From the NCBI GenBank assembly GCA_049613665.1, contig JBMZCV010000020.1, positions 1 through 41,619 of the forward strand: 41,619 nucleotides of DNA, in the 5' to 3' direction. Positions 16,377-25,247 of the stretch are shown in pieces; position 1 is the first letter of the stretch, and each line of letters opens with the position of its first letter. The position numbers and the translations under genes are program-made. The notes beneath the pieces are model-generated. The model did no database searches. It was not told the DNA's origin and was given only the letters and a program-made list of their open reading frames with translations. Origin of the DNA: JBMZCV01 sp049613665 (lineage in GTDB: Bacteria > Bacteroidota > Bacteroidia > Chitinophagales > UBA2359).

Positions 16377-16811
16377 ATGGACATAAGCATTTTTCTATAT
16401 CCCACCAAAATTATCCCTATAACAATAAGCATTGTGAGTATTATTATTTTAATTCTGAAAAGAAAAAAAATAACCCCCAATACTTATCAAAGCAATATTT
16501 GGGTGAGTGCCTTGGTCTTTTTTATTCTTTATTTTCTAATTATTTTCATCTCAACAAGTCAAGGCATTTATTATTGGTCAGTTTATCATTCGTTTGATGT
16601 GAATCAGAATGGTTTTATTGATGTCATAGAAAAAACAGCAGCTTTTTATGAAATAGAAAAGAAGGTTTTGCATGATACAGCCCGCAATTTTGCGTTTATA
16701 ACAGGAGCTATTTTGGCATTTATAGTTGCTGTTTTTGTATTGTTGGTAGGTTTTATCAAAACTTTTTTTCTAGCAAAAATGAAAAAGAAGAAACAACACA
16801 CTTTCAACTAA
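16377..16811 (+). CDS. Small membrane protein with an EF-hand loop
   Basis: A 144-residue protein I do not recognise. Predicted membrane helices lie at about 9-28, 41-60 and 104-130. Between the second and third is DVNQNGFIDVIE (residues 74-85), a full 12-residue EF-hand loop with acidic/amide ligands at positions 1, 3, 5 and 9, Gly at 6, Ile at 8 and Glu at 12. The C-terminus is basic (KMKKKKQHTFN). The gene is alone and convergent with the UMF1 transporter. Calcium binding is predicted only. Confidence 0.65.
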   Translation: MDISIFLYPTKIIPITISIVSIIILILKRKKITPNTYQSNIWVSALVFFILYFLIIFISTSQGIYYWSVYHSFDVNQNGFIDVIEKTAAFYEIEKKVLHDTARNFAFITGAILAFIVAVFVLLVGFIKTFFLAKMKKKKQHTFN

Positions 16812-16857
16812 CTTTCTTGTTACAAATGTGTTGTTTTTTTTAAACATGTTATAAAAT

Positions 16858-18165
16858 CTATTCTCCATACAAATCCGCAACTTCTTGTTTTGCTTTTTCT
16901 TCATCTACAAAATAGAAAATAATCGCACCTAAAATAAACAAAATAGCAATAGATGTGATGCTTGCACGAGAAGCAAAATCGCTAGTATAACCCATATTTC
17001 GGATAAATAAGCCTACAAAACCCATGAGAGCAGGGCCAATAACGGCTGCAAATTTCCCTAACATATTGTAAAAACCGAAAAACTCAGCAGTTTTACCTTT
17101 CGGAATCATGCGTGCATAATATGAGCGACTCAAAGCTTGAATGCCGCCTTGTACTAGTCCAATAACTGCTGCCATGATATAAAACTCGTGTTTTTCGTCG
17201 ATGAATGCTCCGCCAACAGAGATACCTAAATACACAAAAATGGCAATATAAATACCTGCCTTCGCTCCTATTTTCTGCCCCAAAAAGCCAAAAGCAATAG
17301 CTGCTGGAAAACCAACAAACTGCACCAATAACAAAGCAGTTATCAAATCTGTATCTTCAAAACCAATCGACATGCCATAATCTACCGACATTCTAACGAT
17401 AGTATCTACACCATCAATATATAACCAATATGCCAGCAAAAATAAGAAAATTGTTTTGAGTTGTTTTATTTCCCGAAACGTTTCCGTCAGTTGCCTGAAA
17501 CCAGCGACAATTAAGTTTCCTTTCGGTTTTTCGTTTTGATTTTTAGGTTCTTCTACCCACAAAAATATCGGAATGGAAAACATCGCCCACCAAAGTCCAA
17601 CGGTTAGGAACGAAAATTGCGTTGCAGATGCTTTATCAGCAAAGCCAAATGTTTCGGGACTTAGTACCATTGCCACATTGACGGCAAATAAAACGCCTCC
17701 TCCCAAATAGCCAAGCGAAAAGCCTAAAGCGGACACAAAATCTAGCTTTTTTTCGCTGGCAATACTCGGCAAAAGTGCATCATAAAAAATATTACTGCCA
17801 GAAAAGCCTATTGTTGCAGCCATATACAACAGCATCGCTAATAGCCAATTGCCTTGTGTAACAAAAAACAAACCACAAGTCATCACAATTCCCATGAAGG
17901 CGAAAAAGAATAAAAATTTCTTTTTTGCAGAGCCTTGGTCGGCAATTGAGCCTAAAAACGGTGCTAACAAAACTATAAAAACACTTGCTACCGAATTAGC
18001 GATACCTAAACGAGCGGTGCTAGTGACTGGATCAACGCCTGTATTCCAGTACATTTTGAAAAAAATAGGAAAAAAGCCAGCCATAACAGTTGTTGCGAAA
18101 GCCGAATTTGCCCAATCGTATAAACTCCATGCAAGAATGGTTTTACGGTCGTCTAGTTGTGCCAT
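16858..18165 (-). CDS. MFS transporter, UMF1/Atg22-like family
   Basis: A 435-residue inner-membrane protein with about 12 helices. The N-terminus AWSLYDWANSAFATTVMAGFFPIFF is the UMF1 signature, and GLVQGGIQALSRSYYARMIP is the other conserved stretch. Atg22-like proteins export amino acids from the yeast vacuole; bacterial substrates are unknown. Single gene, with repeats in the long upstream gap. Confidence 0.92.
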   Translation of the reverse strand: MAQLDDRKTILAWSLYDWANSAFATTVMAGFFPIFFKMYWNTGVDPVTSTARLGIANSVASVFIVLLAPFLGSIADQGSAKKKFLFFFAFMGIVMTCGLFFVTQGNWLLAMLLYMAATIGFSGSNIFYDALLPSIASEKKLDFVSALGFSLGYLGGGVLFAVNVAMVLSPETFGFADKASATQFSFLTVGLWWAMFSIPIFLWVEEPKNQNEKPKGNLIVAGFRQLTETFREIKQLKTIFLFLLAYWLYIDGVDTIVRMSVDYGMSIGFEDTDLITALLLVQFVGFPAAIAFGFLGQKIGAKAGIYIAIFVYLGISVGGAFIDEKHEFYIMAAVIGLVQGGIQALSRSYYARMIPKGKTAEFFGFYNMLGKFAAVIGPALMGFVGLFIRNMGYTSDFASRASITSIAILFILGAIIFYFVDEEKAKQEVADLYGE

Positions 18166-18189
18166 AAATGTTTTTTTTATATGAGTTGA

Positions 18190-18712
18190 AAATCATAAGT
18201 GCCTAGGCAAAAATAAATTATCTGTTTATTAAGTAGCTAATCAAAAGGAACAAGGTATTTGCAAAATATTATCCTCAAAAAAAAACGATAACACTAGCTG
18301 TTGTTTGGTGTTATCTCCATAGCCGTCAGGTTAGTAAAAAAGCTGAATGTTATGATACCCCAAAGGGGTAATATATTATAGCATAGGGTTTTAACCCTAT
18401 GAAAAAAAGGTAATACTAATACGAACTCTGAAAGAGTGACATAAATAACAAACCAATTTTCGATTTTATATCGCTCTTTCAGAGCTAGTTTTCTGCAATC
18501 ATTGGAGACATAGGGTTAAAACCCCATGCTATGTTACATAATCCCGTTGGGATATTAGCGAAAACAAAAAGCTCAACTTACTAACCTGACGGCTATGGTG
18601 TTATCTCCAACAAGGGCATTGAGATTTTAATATTAGAAATGTGAATATTAGAAAGCTTCTGAACAACTACTTAATATAGTATGCTTGGCACTTAAATGTC
18701 ACACAATGTACT
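18190..18712. repeat. Dispersed repeat copy interrupted by the fold-back element
   Basis: This gap between the MFS gene and the subtilase terminator has AAGTGCC (18196) on the left and CTTCTGAACAACTACTTAA on the right (about 18657-18675), the latter nearly identical to the right end of copy 1. GGTGTTATCT, also part of copy 1, is present on both sides of the inserted element. The element therefore appears to have landed inside a repeat copy. Confidence 0.5.
18318..18597. mobile_element. 280-bp non-autonomous fold-back element with 20-bp TIRs and 10-bp direct repeat
   Basis: Both ends are CATAGCCGTCAGGTTAGTAA in inverted orientation, a perfect 20-bp terminal repeat. The flanks carry the direct repeat GTGTTATCTC (18308-18317 and 18598-18607). 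Each arm then holds the same three hairpins in order: CCCCAAAGGGG (right arm CCCAACGGG), CATAGGGTTTTAACCCTATG and CTCTGAAAGAG. There is no ORF. The CAT start, 20-bp TIR and 10-bp duplication recall the IS231 branch of the IS4 family, whose ends I remember as CATGCCCATCAACTTAAG; that link is inference. Confidence 0.82.
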
Positions 18713-18767
18713 ATATTTTTGTGGCTTATTTATCATTTTTCGCACTTTTTCTTTTGCAGAAAAACAC

Positions 18768-18805
18768 AAAAAAAGGGAGATACAAAAAATTGCATCTCCC
18801 TTTTC
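18768..18805 (-). terminator. Terminator of the subtilase gene
   Basis: An 11-bp stem AAAAGGGAGAT / ATCTCCCTTTT with a 12-nt loop lies just past the subtilase stop. On the minus strand it is followed by a T run. Confidence 0.75.
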
Positions 18806-18833
18806 CAAATTTTAACATGTCGTTTTTTTCAGC

Positions 18834-20567
18834 CTACAACTTAATAGCTTTCAGGCTTTTCTTTTGAACGCTATTGGTTATTTGAATAATGTAAGTTCCT
18901 TTTGGATATCGCTTCCAATGCTCAAAATTTAAATTATAAGGCGTATTTTCTCGCACGCTTTTCTCATAAGAATCTAGCTTTTTTCCTGCCAAATTAAATA
19001 GTTCTATTTGAATATTTTCGTCCGTATTCGCATAATAATAGACATTCGCATCATTAGTAAAAGGATTTGGATAAACAAATGCTAATAAATCTCTATCAAA
19101 ATCAGCGATAGGATTGTTGGTAGCTTCTAGCAAAGCGGCATAAAAATCGGGCAAACCATAACCTAATAAATGGTCTGGGTTTTTGGATTGTGTGGCACTT
19201 TTTTCGATAATTTCGATTAAATCCATATTATTCATGGTAGGGTTTGCCTGCCACAAACAAGTCATTAGCCCTGCTATGAGCGGTGCCGAATAAGATGTGC
19301 CATTGCCTGAAGCCAGCATTCCACTTGTGCTGATATAAGTTGTTCCCAAACCTTGCCCAACTATATTTGGCTTCACTCTTGCATCGGCTGTCATGCCTTG
19401 TGAGCTAAAAAAAGCATAATTTTCGAGCGAATCTACCGCTCCAACAGTCAAAATACTATCGGCATCGGCAGGAGCTGTCACATATCGCCAAGACTTATTG
19501 CCTTGATTTCCTGCACTTGCTACTACTAATATGCCTTTTTGAGCTGCCATATCTGCTCCATTTGTGATATGTGTTGTATTGCCATCCATATCATCATAGG
19601 TATAGTCCATATTTTCATCATCGAAAGTGCTATATCCCAAAGAAGTATTAATGACATCAACGCCAGCACTATCGGCAAATTCGGCAGCAGCTATCCAATT
19701 GTATTCTTCTATCGTTGTTTCACTTCCGCCAGCTTCTGTACGCAAAAGATAATAATCGGCATCTGGTGCAGCACCAACATATACATTGGGCAAGTTGGCA
19801 GCCATAATTGCGAAAACATGAGTTCCGTGAGAGCTATTTCCATATACATTATCGTCGCCATCTACAAAATCTCGTGTGCCAAGTATTTTTCCATTATCAA
19901 ATAAATAGTCAAAAGCTTCAATTTCATCTACTTTTTTAAATCCTGCGTCAATAATAGCAACTGTCATGCCTTCTCCTGTGAAGCCATTGGCGTGCAAAAG
20001 GTCGCCATTCAGCATTTTTACTTGATGAAAGCTTGTGCCATAATAGGCTTCTTCATAGTCTTGCGTCTGCATTTCGTCAAAACGCTTCACCTTGAAAACC
20101 GTATTCGTTGCAAACGCATTAATACCTTTTTTGTGCTTGCTATGGTGTTTTTTAAGTCGAGAAACAGGCTCTGTATTTTCTACAAAATTCAGTAAAAGTA
20201 ATTGCTCCAACTGTGCAGAATCTTCGAGCATTACTACTGCACCATTAAACCAACGTGAAGTATATAACACTTCGATGTCTAAATCTATAAGGCTTTGAAC
20301 ATAAATAGGCGTGACAGGTAGGTCGCTCTCATCTATTTCAATATCATATCGAGTTCTTCTTTCAATAGCTTTTTCACTCAAAAATGCCTCAGGATTTGCA
20401 ATATCATAAGGTGTATTTTCTTTATCGGTAAAAGCTATCCAATATTTGCTATACGTCAATTCTTGTGCTTTTAGTGCTGTAAAATTGAATGATAATAGCA
20501 TGATAATGAATACAAAATACATTGAATACAAAATATATGCTTTATGTTGATTTATTTGAAGTATCAT
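18834..20567 (-). CDS. Secreted S8 subtilisin-like protease with T9SS C-terminal domain
   Basis: A 577-residue protease. N-terminal signal region (about residues 9-35, ending ALKAQ), propeptide-like segment to about 140, then the S8 domain with triad Asp207 (VAIIDAGF), His247 (SSHGTHVFAIMA) and Ser425 (GNGTSYSAPLIAGL). The oxyanion Asn is in VVASAGNQGN. The last 80 residues (FVYPNPFTNDANVYYY ... PKGTYIIQI ... KSLKAIKL) are a T9SS type A sorting domain, so it is exported through the PorT-containing secretion system. Promoter at 20620-20653 and terminator downstream define a one-gene unit. Confidence 0.92.
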   Translation of the reverse strand: MILQINQHKAYILYSMYFVFIIMLLSFNFTALKAQELTYSKYWIAFTDKENTPYDIANPEAFLSEKAIERRTRYDIEIDESDLPVTPIYVQSLIDLDIEVLYTSRWFNGAVVMLEDSAQLEQLLLLNFVENTEPVSRLKKHHSKHKKGINAFATNTVFKVKRFDEMQTQDYEEAYYGTSFHQVKMLNGDLLHANGFTGEGMTVAIIDAGFKKVDEIEAFDYLFDNGKILGTRDFVDGDDNVYGNSSHGTHVFAIMAANLPNVYVGAAPDADYYLLRTEAGGSETTIEEYNWIAAAEFADSAGVDVINTSLGYSTFDDENMDYTYDDMDGNTTHITNGADMAAQKGILVVASAGNQGNKSWRYVTAPADADSILTVGAVDSLENYAFFSSQGMTADARVKPNIVGQGLGTTYISTSGMLASGNGTSYSAPLIAGLMTCLWQANPTMNNMDLIEIIEKSATQSKNPDHLLGYGLPDFYAALLEATNNPIADFDRDLLAFVYPNPFTNDANVYYYANTDENIQIELFNLAGKKLDSYEKSVRENTPYNLNFEHWKRYPKGTYIIQITNSVQKKSLKAIKL

Positions 20568-21261
20568 TTTTCAGTATTAATATATTTAGAAATATCTCTC
20601 GATTTCTTGCAAGTTGTTTCAAGATTAAAGTTGCAGTTTATTTTTTAAAACAAACGTAAGTAATCTGACAAATTTATGCTACAAATCATAAAAAATAACA
20701 TCTTAATTTTAAAGATATTCGCTCAAGAGCGAAAGAAAATGCTTTTTAGTCTATTGCTTATACAAAACAGTTATAAACAAATAAAAGTTTATTTTTTTTT
20801 ATTCTATAAAAAATTACAATCATATCACATCTATCAATACTAACTATACTATCATTTTTAGTGAAAGCCTTAAAGTATCATAGATGTAAAATATTTGTAG
20901 AAAAAAATATCGCATTTTTTATGCGTTGTAGATGCAAAAAGTGTATTTCAAAAAGTGTATTTTTAAGCATTTCATAAATTAACAAGCAAATCAATACTTT
21001 TTCGACACAGAAAAACAAATGATATATAGAGCATATATATTTTTATAGAAACTTTTTTTTGCAAAAAAAATGACAATACATTAGTTAATATTATTCATTA
21101 AATACAAAAAATCTTTTTGTTAGAATGCAAACAATTAAAAACAACACTTTCTCACTATAAAAAACAAAAATACATTATTATATTATTGCATCTTTATTTT
21201 TCACTATACATCTTATTAGTAAAGATAAGATTTTTTTTATTACTATTTTTACATTTCTATG
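20568..21261. other. Long non-coding gap between two T9SS cargo genes
   Basis: About 700 bp without a convincing gene and very AT-rich. It contains the subtilase promoter, a small perfect palindrome TCGCTCAAGAGCGA near 20720, and a direct duplication of AAAAAGTGTATTT near 20936-20962. Nothing else recognised. Confidence 0.5.
20620..20653 (-). promoter_or_regulatory. Promoter of the subtilase gene
   Basis: On the minus strand: TTG, 23 bp, TAATCTTG, about 53 bp before the ATG at 20567. One base off the -7 consensus. Confidence 0.45.
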
Positions 21262-21307
21262 AAAAAAAAACAGTTGCTTGCCTATTTTCAAAAGCTAACA
21301 ACTGTTT
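21262..21307 (-). terminator. Terminator of the large T9SS protein
   Basis: AAACAGTTG and CAACTGTTT form a stem about 35 bp past the stop codon at 21342, with an inner partial pairing GCTT/AAGC. The minus strand ends in a run of nine T. Confidence 0.7.
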
Positions 21308-21341
21308 AATCATTTAATTTTCGTTTATAATAAAAAACATA

Positions 21342-24050
21342 TTACCATTTCAAAACCTTAAATGTCTTTGTTTCAGTATTGTTTTCGATACGAATGAGAT
21401 AAACCGCACTTGAAAATTGGCTAGTATCAAATGTGCAATTTGTTGAGAAACGTTTTTCTGCCAATTGTTTTCCACTCATATCATACAAATAAGCCTTATA
21501 CATAGTATTACTGTATGCAAGGGTTGTGCCAACTTCAAAATATCCTTCATGATATTGTACTGTAAAATCCGTTGTTTCTGAATGGCGATACAATTGTATG
21601 GTAGGTAAAATGTGAGTTGTGCCATCAAAATCTGTTTGCAACAAACGATAATAATATTGTGTTGCTGCAATATGAGTATCATCAAAGCTATAATTTTTCG
21701 TTTGATTGCTTGTGCCTTGCCCTTCAATTTGTGCAATGGCTTTAAAGTTTTGGCCATCAAAAGAACGCTCTAAAGTGAAAAAAGCATTATTGTGTTCGCT
21801 CACCGTTGTCCAATTCAAAGCATTTTTATTTTCCAAAGCTTTTCCTTTAAAATCCAACAATTCGATAGGCAAAGCAGCACATTCTGGCTTTCCTAATACG
21901 CTTTTCACACAGCCATTGTTGTCTGTTATCGTCAAATTATAGTTTTCGCCAATATTCAAAAGCTCCAAACTAATCATTTCATCGTCTAATGTTATCATTC
22001 CATTATAAGTACCAGAAACAGTATATGGTGCTACTCCTCCACTCACACTGACATAAACTTGGTAGGTTGCATTGTCGAAACAATCGACTAAATCTTCAAT
22101 TTCCATACTTTCGCAAGCTGCTTCACAACTTTCTACTACTACACAAACTTCATCAGTTGCCGTTGCACATTCATTGCTTATCGTCACGCTGTAAACTCCT
22201 GCTTCTGTTACCTCCAAAGTTGATAAAGTGCTACCGTCTTGCCACAAATAAGCAGTAGCAGCAGCATTTGTAGCATCTAAAATATTGTTGTTTTCAAGAC
22301 AAAATGTCGTATTTTCGCCTAGTTCCAAACTCAACTCATCGCTAATATTTACGATAGTAGTAGCAGAAACACTCAAACATTCATTGCTTACGGTTGCAGT
22401 ATAAACTCCTGCTTGTGAGACAGTTATACTTGATGAAGTTTCTCCATTTTCCCACAAAAAGCTATCTGCATTTGTCGATTCTATTACCAACTCTACGCTT
22501 TCGCCTGCACACAAGTTGATTTCGGCAGGAAGTGCAATAGTTGGCAAAGGCAAAACCGAAACATTTACTGTATCTGTAAAAGCACAATTTTCATTGCCAA
22601 GCGTCACTTCACACCAATAAGCACCTTCGGTTGCTACCAAAATATCGGCAGTTGTTTCGCCTGTATTCCAAAGATAAGTATCAAAACCTACTGCTGCTGT
22701 CAAAAGTATTGTTTCGCTATCGCAAATATCAATATCTTCGCCCAGCTCAAAAGTTGCATCACAACAAGTGACAACAAAAAGATTGATAACAACAGCTTCG
22801 CTTTCGCAATTTTCATCACCAATACTTGTTGCAGTTGCATAAAAAGAAAAAGTAGCAACAGTTTCGCTGCTCACAAAATCTGGCAAAATCAAAGTTTCAC
22901 CTATGCCTAAAACAATGGCATCTTCGTTTGCTGGGTCATTGTCATACCAAGTAATAATGGTAGAATCGGCTGCTGTCACGCTTATTTCACTTGGCAAGTT
23001 GCCACCTACGCAAGTTGTTCCCAACAAAGGAGCAATAGGAGTTTCGATGTCGCACAAAATTTCTTCACTAGCAAACTCCCAAGTACAATCAGCTCCTGCA
23101 TTTCCATCAGCATATAAATAGTATTCGCCAATTGGCAAATCTGGCAAGCTCAAAATAGCATCGCCCACAACGACAATACAGCCGAAAAAGTTTTCTGCTG
23201 CCAAATCGCAAGTATTATTATTGCTCCAAACACCTACCTGTAAAGTATTAGAGCTAGAATTTTCACACTGAATATTAAAAATTTCTATATTCACATCTTG
23301 CTGAATATCATTAGTAAAAGTGTACCAAACACCATTTTCGTTAGAAGACCAAGCACCGCCATCACAATCAACACCTGTCATATTTTCGGGTGCCCAATCG
23401 TCTGGCTCTCCACAATCAGTAGCTTCATAATTGCTTCCAAAACCAACAAGAGAAACTGCATTTCCGCAAAAATCATTCTCAACGGCATCAGGAATAAAAA
23501 CATTCAACTCAAAGTTTCCACAAGGAAAGCTACCTAATAAACCATTGTAAGAAGAAACGACAATATAATAGCTAACGCCTGCTTCCATATAATTATTTGT
23601 TGTAAACAAATTTCCTACCCCTCCTAAATTGCCTACTGCTCCAGCTATTCCCAAGCAGTTGTCAGCCGTTTGGCCAATGTCAATAATTTCATTAGGGCAA
23701 GTGCCAAAAACAGCAAAAGATGCTCCAACATCAGAAGTTTCTGGGTTTAGCTCAACTGTGTAACAAGATGTTTCGGTTGGTGTAAATAAAATAACCATAT
23801 CTTCTCCACCAATGTAAGCATTATTGCAAGCAAATTGTACTAAAGTGCCTCCACCGATAGCAACATCATCGCCAAAGCCGCAGGTAGTGCCTGAATATGA
23901 AAATTCATTGCTATTGTAAACCAAAGGATTGTCGCAAGTAGCTCCTTCTTGTTGTGCAAAAAGATTTTGAGGTACTGCGAATAAATTTAAAAGCATAAAA
24001 ATTCCAAATAGAATTTTTATGTTTTTGCTCTTCATAATTGTTTGTTTCAT
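21342..24050 (-). CDS. Large secreted protein with Ig-like repeats and T9SS C-terminal domain
   Basis: A 902-residue secreted, probably cell-surface protein. Signal peptide at residues 1-32 (ending NLFAQQ). Residues about 33-330 contain two cysteine-rich PPC-like beta domains (ATCDNPLVYN..., then DFCGNAVSLVGFG...). Residues about 430-660 hold three related modules with the pattern xxLWxxGxTxxxxxVxxxGxYxxxVxxxC, typical of gliding-associated CHU_C/PKD-like adhesins. The C-terminus (LIRIENNTETKTFKVLKW) is a T9SS type A sorting signal. It follows the glycosyltransferase gene by 86 bp on the same strand. Confidence 0.87.
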   Translation of the reverse strand: MKQTIMKSKNIKILFGIFMLLNLFAVPQNLFAQQEGATCDNPLVYNSNEFSYSGTTCGFGDDVAIGGGTLVQFACNNAYIGGEDMVILFTPTETSCYTVELNPETSDVGASFAVFGTCPNEIIDIGQTADNCLGIAGAVGNLGGVGNLFTTNNYMEAGVSYYIVVSSYNGLLGSFPCGNFELNVFIPDAVENDFCGNAVSLVGFGSNYEATDCGEPDDWAPENMTGVDCDGGAWSSNENGVWYTFTNDIQQDVNIEIFNIQCENSSSNTLQVGVWSNNNTCDLAAENFFGCIVVVGDAILSLPDLPIGEYYLYADGNAGADCTWEFASEEILCDIETPIAPLLGTTCVGGNLPSEISVTAADSTIITWYDNDPANEDAIVLGIGETLILPDFVSSETVATFSFYATATSIGDENCESEAVVINLFVVTCCDATFELGEDIDICDSETILLTAAVGFDTYLWNTGETTADILVATEGAYWCEVTLGNENCAFTDTVNVSVLPLPTIALPAEINLCAGESVELVIESTNADSFLWENGETSSSITVSQAGVYTATVSNECLSVSATTIVNISDELSLELGENTTFCLENNNILDATNAAATAYLWQDGSTLSTLEVTEAGVYSVTISNECATATDEVCVVVESCEAACESMEIEDLVDCFDNATYQVYVSVSGGVAPYTVSGTYNGMITLDDEMISLELLNIGENYNLTITDNNGCVKSVLGKPECAALPIELLDFKGKALENKNALNWTTVSEHNNAFFTLERSFDGQNFKAIAQIEGQGTSNQTKNYSFDDTHIAATQYYYRLLQTDFDGTTHILPTIQLYRHSETTDFTVQYHEGYFEVGTTLAYSNTMYKAYLYDMSGKQLAEKRFSTNCTFDTSQFSSAVYLIRIENNTETKTFKVLKW

Positions 24051-24136
24051 TTTCTTATTTTATAATTAAAAAATCAAGTTTTCGAGTTCATTTATTTAGA
24101 TGTAGTTTTTCAGATTAAAATTTAAATATTTTTTAG

Positions 24137-25069
24137 TTATTCCACAATTTGCTTAATAGAATATTGAGGCATTTGGCTTTGCTCTACATATATTCTTCTG
24201 ATATATTCGCCTATAATGCCTAAACAGAAAAGTATCAAACTTGTGCCAAAAAAAATACTGACAATAACAGAAGCAAAGCCTAACATTAAACCATAAAATA
24301 TTTTTTGATATAAAAAATAAATGCCTATACAAAACGATATAAATGAAGCCATTAGCCCACCATAAGTCATCAAACGCAAAGGAATAACAGTATAATTAAT
24401 AATGAGCGACAAGGTTATAACAACCAATTTAAAAAAAGAATATCCAGAACTTCCTTCGCTTCGTGCTTCATGTTTTACCGTGACGAAATCTATATCTCTA
24501 GTGTGCCAGCTTATCACATTGTCAATAAACACAAAATGCTGCGTATGTCGACTAATTTTTTTTACCAAATCATGTGTCATTAATCGAAATGACGAACCAC
24601 CTTTATGCGTAGCAGAGCCATACTCAAACAATCGCTTCACAAAATAACTACCTACATTTCTAATAAATGAATGTTTTTTCTTTGCATATACACCATATAC
24701 GATATCTGCGTTTGTAAGCTGCTGTTTATCAATAAGTTTAGGGATTTCTTCAGGTGGAATTTGCAAATCATCATCAATTGTAACCGCAAAACTTCCTTTA
24801 ATAAGTTGAAAGCCGCAAAGCAAAGCATTGTGTTGTCCAAAATTTTTAGATAACTTTACTATTGTTATATTTTCGTTCCAATAATTTTTCTTTAGCTCTT
24901 CTAACACTTTCCAGCTCTTATCTGTACCACAGTCTTCTACAAAAATTACCTCAAAAGTCAAGTTTTCTTTATTAAAAGTAGTTTTGATGCGTTCAAACAA
25001 TTTAACCAAAGTTTTTTCACTATTATAAACAGGTACAATTATCGAAAATTTAATATCTTTCTCTCTCAT
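24137..25069 (-). CDS. Family 2 glycosyltransferase, DPM1/ArnC type with membrane helices
   Basis: A 310-residue membrane-bound glycosyltransferase. GT-A motifs: FSIIVPVYNSEKTL, FEVIFVEDCGTDKSW and VTIDDDLQIPPEEIP (metal-binding aspartates). Two C-terminal helices at about 215-290 fit the polyprenyl-phosphate sugar transferases (dolichol-phosphate mannose synthase, ArnC, GtrB). It probably moves a sugar to undecaprenyl phosphate; the sugar is unknown. A TACTTTGC element at 25090-25097 precedes it. Confidence 0.88.
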   Translation of the reverse strand: MREKDIKFSIIVPVYNSEKTLVKLFERIKTTFNKENLTFEVIFVEDCGTDKSWKVLEELKKNYWNENITIVKLSKNFGQHNALLCGFQLIKGSFAVTIDDDLQIPPEEIPKLIDKQQLTNADIVYGVYAKKKHSFIRNVGSYFVKRLFEYGSATHKGGSSFRLMTHDLVKKISRHTQHFVFIDNVISWHTRDIDFVTVKHEARSEGSSGYSFFKLVVITLSLIINYTVIPLRLMTYGGLMASFISFCIGIYFLYQKIFYGLMLGFASVIVSIFFGTSLILFCLGIIGEYIRRIYVEQSQMPQYSIKQIVE

Positions 25070-25089
25070 TCTTGTATTTTTTCAAAAAA

Positions 25090-25116
25090 GCAAAGTACAT
25101 TTTTCTTTGATTACAA
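25090..25116 (-). promoter_or_regulatory. Candidate promoter of the glycosyltransferase gene
   Basis: On the minus strand TTG, 16 bp, TACTTTGC, about 20 bp before the ATG. Confidence 0.35.
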
Positions 25117-25175
25117 AAAAATAAATAGCTAATTTTTCTTAAAAACTACATTTACAAAGCAACAAAAAACCACTT

Positions 25176-25209
25176 TTGTTTTTCAATATAACAGAAATGT
25201 TTAACTTCG
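25176..25209 (+). promoter_or_regulatory. Promoter of tilS
   Basis: TTG at 25176-25178, 23 bp, then TAACTTCG at 25202-25209 (one mismatch), about 38 bp before the ATG. It probably drives tilS and the mevalonate decarboxylase gene. Confidence 0.45.
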
Positions 25210-25247
25210 CTTTTTTATTGCTCAATATCTAACTAATAAGCTAAAAA

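Noticed and set aside
19539..20298. Open frames antisense to the subtilase gene
   Set aside because: They are shadows of a clearly coding strand, with no promoter or family match.
21117..21317. Plus-strand 66-codon open frame rich in Leu/Ile
   Set aside because: It overlaps the terminator of the large T9SS gene and its composition is what AT-rich non-coding DNA gives.
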